This document shows, in pieces, positions 59,501-64,000 of a stretch of DNA of 64,000 nucleotides. Each line of letters starts with the position of its first letter. Position 1 is the stretch's first letter. Made by a program: the position numbers and the translations under genes. This stretch comes from Pseudorasbora parva (Eukaryota; Chordata; Actinopteri; Cypriniformes; Gobionidae), in the NCBI RefSeq assembly GCF_024679245.1, contig NC_090176.1:17198293-17262292 (forward strand). Direction: 5' to 3'. The notes under the pieces were generated by a model. The model worked only from the letters and a program-made list of their open reading frames with translations, was not told where the DNA came from and did no database searches.

Positions 59501-60505
59501 GCTTGAGACTAGCCAACATGAGGCGACAACACAAGCCAAGCAAGTTTCTATCAATGCACACTTTGGGATATTGCATAAAAAACTGTGGATGGAAACGCTG
59601 ATGCACATAAAGGCAAAATGATCAGCATTTCCATCCAAGCGTTTTTTAAATGCAATATCCCAAAATGCGCATTGATGGAAACTTGCTTGGCTTGTGTTGA
59701 AAACTTGTCATCATTTGGAAGAAAAAAAAAAATCAATTGACTGTGACGTGACATTTATAACTGGACTAACCAGGGGACTGATCTTGTTGCACTGCTTCTG
59801 AAATGCCTGAACAAAGTCGTCGTCGAAGTGGTTCCTCCCAGAACCGTCTTACTGCATTCCCAAACGGCATCATCTGCCAAGTTAATTTGTTTATTGCATT
59901 TCGTCTGTGCACAAATAATTTACTATATATGAAAATGACTATACAGTGGCTTCTCTACTGCAGAAACTTCCATTTTACTTCATGACAGTTTTGTTCTCTG
60001 ACTCACTGGATGGAAACAGTGCTTCATTCATCAGGTCTTTCTTGTAAAATAAATTTTAATATCAATGAGACTTCCTGGTAAAATAAAGGAAAATAAATTC
60101 ACAATTGTTCTATTCGATATTCCAATTTTGCAAACAAGTTAAATTAGCAACTTTGCATAGAAACCTAGTTACAGTCAGCTTTCATCGCCCTTAGTTCTTT
60201 AACGTCAGCTTGGTGCGTCGCGGCCTTTAAACCTATAATCTCCATTTTCTTGGTCTCATATTGCAGATTCCTACTGGATTTTGATAGCGGGATGTGTATT
60301 GTGATTGTGTGCAGGTAGTATGGTTACAGTGGGGATGAATGTAGATGGCTTCCAGGCACTTTCATCTGACGGAGCGACCCTTGCCATGCAGCAAGTCATG
60401 ATGGGAAATCACAGCGAGGATGAAACCGATGACAGCTGCAATGAAGACGACACAGATTTGTCATCTGCCAACATGACCGGGCTGGGTTTAGATGTTAGCG
60501 ACTAA
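49126..60505 (+). CDS. pknox1: PBX/knotted 1 homeobox 1 (PREP1), TALE-class transcription factor
   Basis: Ten coding exons, all in phase: 49126-49179, 50090-50220, 50812-50983, 51079-51249, 51347-51461, 55670-55767, 55852-55980, 56070-56146, 57188-57351, 60315-60505. They encode 433 aa; human PKNOX1 has 436. The protein starts [18 protein letters not shown]. The MEIS/PREP N-terminal domain, which binds PBX, spans exons 3-5 ([37 protein letters not shown]). The TALE homeodomain spans exons 7-9: [20 protein letters not shown] with the PYP loop extension, then [20 protein letters not shown]. The tail is acidic ([16 protein letters not shown]). The human HIG before the loop is HIA here. The factor acts in the nucleus with PBX on TGATTGACAG-type sites (family knowledge). 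Large introns hold Tc1 and MITE insertions. Confidence 0.97.
50290..50730 (-). repeat. R1 repeat copy in pknox1 intron
   Basis: Landmarks CATCAAAGAATCCTGAAAAA, GATCATGTGACACTGAAGAC and the end CTGACCCTAAACGTTTGAACGGTAGTGTG match the copy at 37715-38130 in reverse. Confidence 0.7.
51462..52273. other. pknox1: pknox1 intron, no gene
   Basis: About 52195-52255 shares GATGCAATATCCCAAAATGT with the palindrome at 59527-59699, so it may be a half copy. Otherwise nothing recognised. Confidence 0.4.
52274..53443 (+). mobile_element. Tc1-like element, degenerate, right terminal repeat lost into a TA run
   Basis: The left end CACACCTAAAGGATTATTAG GAACACC follows TA. Transposase pieces on the plus strand in shifting frames include [37 protein letters not shown], and [20 protein letters not shown] ending WANISK. 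The right end should be the reverse complement of the left repeat, but it breaks off after TATGGTGT and continues as (TA)n. Confidence 0.85.
53444..53504. repeat. (TA)n microsatellite
   Basis: About 28 TA units sit exactly between the broken right end of the Tc1 element and the foldback that follows. Confidence 0.9.
53505..53936. repeat. Nested foldback structure, 432 bp
   Basis: Outer arms 53505-53557 (CAGTTCACACGGTTTCTCTG...) and 53876-53936 (...CGGAGAAACCGCGTGAACTG) are imperfect reverse complements. Inside, 53571-53607 (CCGCCGCATGTGTCAAAGCA...) and 53650-53686 (...GCTTTGACACATGCGGCGG) are almost perfect reverse complements with a loop of about 42 bases. The arrangement suggests a foldback transposon or a local inverted duplication. 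Confidence 0.8.
53937..55669. other. pknox1: pknox1 intron, repeats suspected
   Basis: CpG-containing sequence at 54200-54480 and a block at 54830-55070 (CATTGTGATCCATTGTTTTC..., CACTTCCGGTTTGCGC) resemble dispersed fish repeats. No exon apart from pknox1 was seen. Confidence 0.4.
57648..58937. mobile_element. Middle MITE of the nest (AGGACAGCTCCGGGG type)
   Basis: Ends AGGACAGCTCCGGGGAAATT and AATTCCCCGGAGTTGTCCT are flanked by TTAA (57644-57647, 58938-58941). Removing it rejoins AGTAATTAA with TGACAGAATA, the uninterrupted sequence of the outer element. Confidence 0.85.
58353..58907. mobile_element. Inner MITE of the nest (AGGTCCCGTTTTTC type)
   Basis: Left end AGGTCCCGTTTTTCATG after TTAA (58349-58352); right end CGAAGAACAGGACC followed by TTGA, a one-base decay of TTAA. 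It interrupts the middle MITE within its right sub-terminal CAAGATTAA. Confidence 0.8.
59527..59699. repeat. Long near-perfect palindrome, 173 bp
   Basis: CAACACAAGCCAAGCAAGTT at 59527 pairs with AACTTGCTTGGCTTGTGTTG ending at 59699. Pairing continues inward through GGGATATTGCAT / ATGCAATATCCC and TGGATGGAAACGCTGAT / ATCAGCATTTCCATCCA to a short loop near 59615. It is in the last pknox1 intron. Confidence 0.8.
59700..60314. other. pknox1: Last pknox1 intron, distal part
   Basis: No recognised element. It ends with the acceptor GATTGTGTGCAG. Confidence 0.4.
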
Positions 60506-61503
60506 GCCACGCGGATTGCAGGTCACACACTGCATGCTTACATTTACATCGGAAAACTTGCACTTGCCGCTTGTTGCAAGAGATCCAGTCCCTTCGTAGA
60601 TTTTCAGCAAAGCTGATACTTGTGCACTACAAAAAAAAGAGTACTGTATGTTGGCCTATACGTTACACAAACACACACGAACAGTTTACAGAGAGCACAG
60701 CGTCGCTAAGAGGCGCCGTGTGTGAGGAGTTGCATTAAAGCACCTGTTTTTATTGCGTAGACGACGTGCAACTGTGTGCACTTTTATACAGATACTTCAA
60801 GAAGGTTGCAAAAATGGAACACTGAGGAAAGATTTTAAGCTTCTTAAGTGAACGTTTGGTAATGATTTTGTTTTCTATATTAACTCATTTGAATGCCAAG
60901 AATTTAAGAGTTTGTCGTTGTGCTGGTTTTATTCACACTGCATGTTCATGTTTTCTTCAGTATGCTCACGCTTGTAGAGAGGCTCCAACGAAGTTTAAGG
61001 AGAAAAGAGATTATTTTTATATATGAATGTTGTAAAATAAAAAAAAAGTGTTGTTTTTTTTTTTTTAGTTTGTGTTTTATAGGGAATATTTATGTACAGA
61101 AACTATACTCATATGCCCTGTTTTCAGGGGATGACTTGCATTTTTTAGAAAGAAAAACCAACAATGTGTTTGATTATAAACCATTTTTAAATATGTAAAT
61201 TGGTTTTAACACTCGCTTACAAAATGCCTTACATATTCTTTTGTAAAACTATTATGCTGATAAGCACAGAAAGCCTGACACGTTGACTAAATTGAGGAAT
61301 ATCAGTGAAATCGAAGTCTCTTCCAGTAATCGTTGTCCTTATGCTGAAGATGTTCCTTCGTTTCAGAGGGACTCGTTGCTTTTGCTCTATAGGCGAACAT
61401 AGTTTGATCTAAATGTGTACAAAGCTTCCCATATCAATCAAATTTATGAAAGATGCTTTGGAAATGAAGCTGGCATAAAATGTCCATATTAAAGTCAAAT
61501 AAA
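60506..61503 (+). terminator. pknox1: pknox1 3'UTR with two AATAAA signals
   Basis: AATAAA occurs at 61036-61041 (followed by A- and T-runs) and at 61498-61503. Two 3' ends are therefore possible, about 530 and 1,000 bp after the stop. U-rich stretches are frequent between them. Confidence 0.6.
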
Positions 61504-62019
61504 GGTCAAGTGTGAATATTTTGTCACCATTTTACATTAAATGTTGTTAACTGTGCTGTTTTTAACAATTATTTAATTCCTGTAAACACTACTATAGTAT
61601 AACATTAAAGCTTTACAAAGGTTTGCAACTATGAAAATAATTTTTGCAATGATGTGGCCTTTGTCCCTTTTTGTCCCTATTTATTGCATTAGACATGCGT
61701 ACATTGTCACTTCTAAGTACTCATGACACATCAGATGTATTTCTTAAACCAATAGCAAGTACTGTACAACACTACATACACCAAATCATTTTTTTCCAGA
61801 TTTGAGTGCATGTAATATAATATTTCTTCCAGCTTGATTCCTTATGTACGGCTGTCAATAGTCAGAGCTGATAGTAGAGGGATTCAGCATTTCTTCTCTC
61901 TATATGAAAAGAAAAAAATAAATTTTAATTTAACCACAAGATGGCACTGATTCGCCAGAATTACTTGTGTGAACGTGATAAATTGCCCTGCATGCATTTT
62001 TTTGTAATGAAGTATTTAA

Positions 62020-62285
62020 AGCTGCTGTTTGTAACTTTTTTTTTTTTACAAAAAGTATTTAATGAGACTGTACAACGAGAACCCTTTTTCCAAACCGTGT
62101 TTTCAAACCTGTGCTCCTCCACCGTGATACCTACCAGTCTGGCCTGAAATAGTCCCAATAAAAACACTTACTATAAGTGTACCATAATGCTTCAGGGTAG
62201 GACAAAAACAGTGTTTGGAAAGGGATTCATGTACATTCTCATTATATCATTTTTGTTAATCTTCAACACGTTACGAACAGCAGCT
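62020..62285. mobile_element. TTAA-flanked short MITE
   Basis: Ends AGCTGCTGTTTGTAACTTTT and GTTACGAACAGCAGCT are inverted repeats flanked by TTAA (62016-62019, 62286-62289). It is 266 bp, non-coding. Confidence 0.82.
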
Positions 62286-62289
62286 TTAA

Positions 62290-63115
62290 GGGGGGAAAAA
62301 GAGGCCGTCTCACGTAGCCTACAGCTAAACTCAGAAATGTACAGACACGAAGATCACAATCCTGACCTCCATCTGCAGGTGTATCCAGGTGAGGGACTGT
62401 GTGATGCGTGTGTAAACCCCAGGTTTGTTGCTTTCGGCACAGCCTTGTCCCCAGCTTGTGGCCCCCACCAATTTCCAGACAGAGGAATCCTCACAAGCCA
62501 GTGGTCCACCACTGTCACCCTATTACCAGCATGGGCACACAATTAGTTTTTGATTACCAAAACATTTTACTGTATGTCCTTCAGATATTTGATTTAAACT
62601 AGCGTCTCATGCTTACTCGCACAGTAATATTGTAATATTAACAGGGCTCGACATTAATACCCACCAAATGCGGGTAGATTTCAGCTGTGGCGGGTATGGC
62701 AGACACTCCCACTAGCCACTTTGGCGGGTTGAATATAATTCTAAATGAATACAGCCAAGACCGTCGTATTACAAAATTGGCTACAATTCAACTACAATTC
62801 TGTATACTTAGTGAAGGCGAGATAAGCGGAATCGCGATGAATGACACAACAAAAGCGCTCTCTGTTGTACGCGTGATCAGTTCTCCTTGCTCCTGAATAG
62901 TCAAATACACGTGCACACTGATGTCAAAATGTCCATCGCATGAACACAGTCGGTTATGGCTTAAGTGTAGCCTACGTAAACAGGTGGGTAATAACTGGAT
63001 ATGTGTCACAAATATTACATCCATGCATTCAGCAGCCCAATTAAATACCTGTCTGTCATTAATGTTAATTTTATTTTTTATTTACTGTTGTTTTTGTAAT
63101 TTGCTACGGGTGTTT

Positions 63116-63185
<70 letters not shown>

Positions 63186-63854
63186 TCAACTGAACAAAAT
63201 ATATAACACCGGCCTAGTGTTTTTTGTATACTTTACTGCAAAAATACTACAAAGTGCACCCTTAAGCCAATGATACCTAATTTATGATGATTACTAAATA
63301 TGTCATGGGGGAGAAAGTCAATAAAAAAGTCACATGTCACAAAACACTTATTTTGATATGTTGATTATCACATATATCAATCATTGATTAGCACATTATA
63401 AAATTCCATTTAAAAATTGTAACTGTAGTGTGCTATTTGATATTACAAGCTAATATATTTGAGATGCATTAAACTGAAAAATAATCATTATAAATATGTT
63501 ATATATTTAAATACACAAAACAAGTTTCAGTAGGAATTACAATAAAGCTTTAGTTAAATGCTTGGCAGTGCATAGCAGTAATTATGAAATTACTTGTCAT
63601 AAAAAGTTCAGCTAAATGCATTTATTATAACTAGGATACATTTTCATTTAATTGCAATAACCTGCAGTTAAGTGTCTGAAACATTACATTCAGATTGCAC
63701 TTAAGTATATTCTTTTAAAGTAGCCCATTATATTCTCTAATAATCTCTCTATACTTCTTTTTCAAAAAGAATTATCCAGAATATAAATGTTAAATGTAAC
63801 TTGATGCACAGGCATATGCTGTCACGGTAACACTTAATTTTACAGCGTCACATA
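62290..63854. other. Intergenic, no gene recognised
   Basis: Downstream of pknox1. Contains a (TA)n tract at 63121-63184. In the human order cbs or u2af1 would follow, but no exon of either was seen before the window ends. Confidence 0.45.
63121..63184. repeat. (TA)n microsatellite
   Basis: About 31 uninterrupted TA units. Confidence 0.9.
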
Positions 63855-64000
63855 CACTGATCAGGCATAACATTATGACCTAATATTGTGTTGGTCCTAA
63901 TTTTGCCGCCCTGATAAAACAGCCCTGACCCGTTGAGGCATGGACTCCACTAGACCCCTGAAGGTGTGCTGTGGTATCTGGCACCAACATGCAGAAGCAG
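63855..64000 (-). mobile_element. Tc1-like element, left end, cut by window end
   Basis: Begins CACTGATCAGGCATAACATT after TA and continues with AACAGCCCTGACCCGTTGAG GCATGGACTCCACTAG, matching 43279-43430 closely. Only the transposase C-terminal coding part is in view. Confidence 0.85.

Overview
The window is nuclear DNA of a bony fish, most likely a cyprinid (carp, goldfish or zebrafish relatives). Genes are split by GT-AG introns, the proteins read as vertebrate, and the non-coding part is full of fish DNA transposons: Tc1/mariner, hAT and TTAA-target MITEs. Gene order is pde9a (+), wdr4 (-), two ndufv3-type genes (+), pknox1 (+). From general knowledge this is the order and orientation of PDE9A-WDR4-NDUFV3-PKNOX1 on human 21q22.3, except that NDUFV3 is duplicated here.

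Layout: 1-11150 holds the last eight coding exons of pde9a (cGMP phosphodiesterase catalytic domain); earlier exons lie upstream of the window. 11410-20909 is complete wdr4 on the minus strand (11 exons, 414 aa). 20910-21687 is a divergent promoter region. 21688-34416 is a chimeric gene. Its first three exons are NDUFV3-like (presequence, second exon, and a 1.2-kb Ala/Pro/Glu/Val repeat exon). Its last three exons encode the C-terminal part of ATP synthase coupling factor 6 (ATP5PF). 36031-45720 is an ordinary four-exon ndufv3 with the conserved complex I C-terminus. 46780-61503 is pknox1, a TALE/MEIS homeobox gene with 10 coding exons (433 aa). 61504-64000 is repeat-rich with no gene seen.

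The main discovery candidate is the NDUFV3/F6 chimera. All exon phases fit, and the big repeat exon is phase-symmetric, so it can be skipped. Skipping gives a 120-aa F6-like precursor with an NDUFV3-type leader; inclusion gives a 522-aa protein. It looks like a tandem duplicate of ndufv3 that exchanged its complex I tail for an ATP-synthase peripheral-stalk domain. Transcript data would settle it.

The introns also record transposon history. There is a 1,558-bp Tc1 element whose transposase has one premature stop. There is a triple nest of TTAA-flanked MITEs in a pknox1 intron, other nested or composite MITEs, an 8-bp-TSD hAT element, and three long inverted-repeat (foldback) structures. All exon coordinates were assigned by eye from reading frame, splice sites and remembered family motifs; no database search was made.
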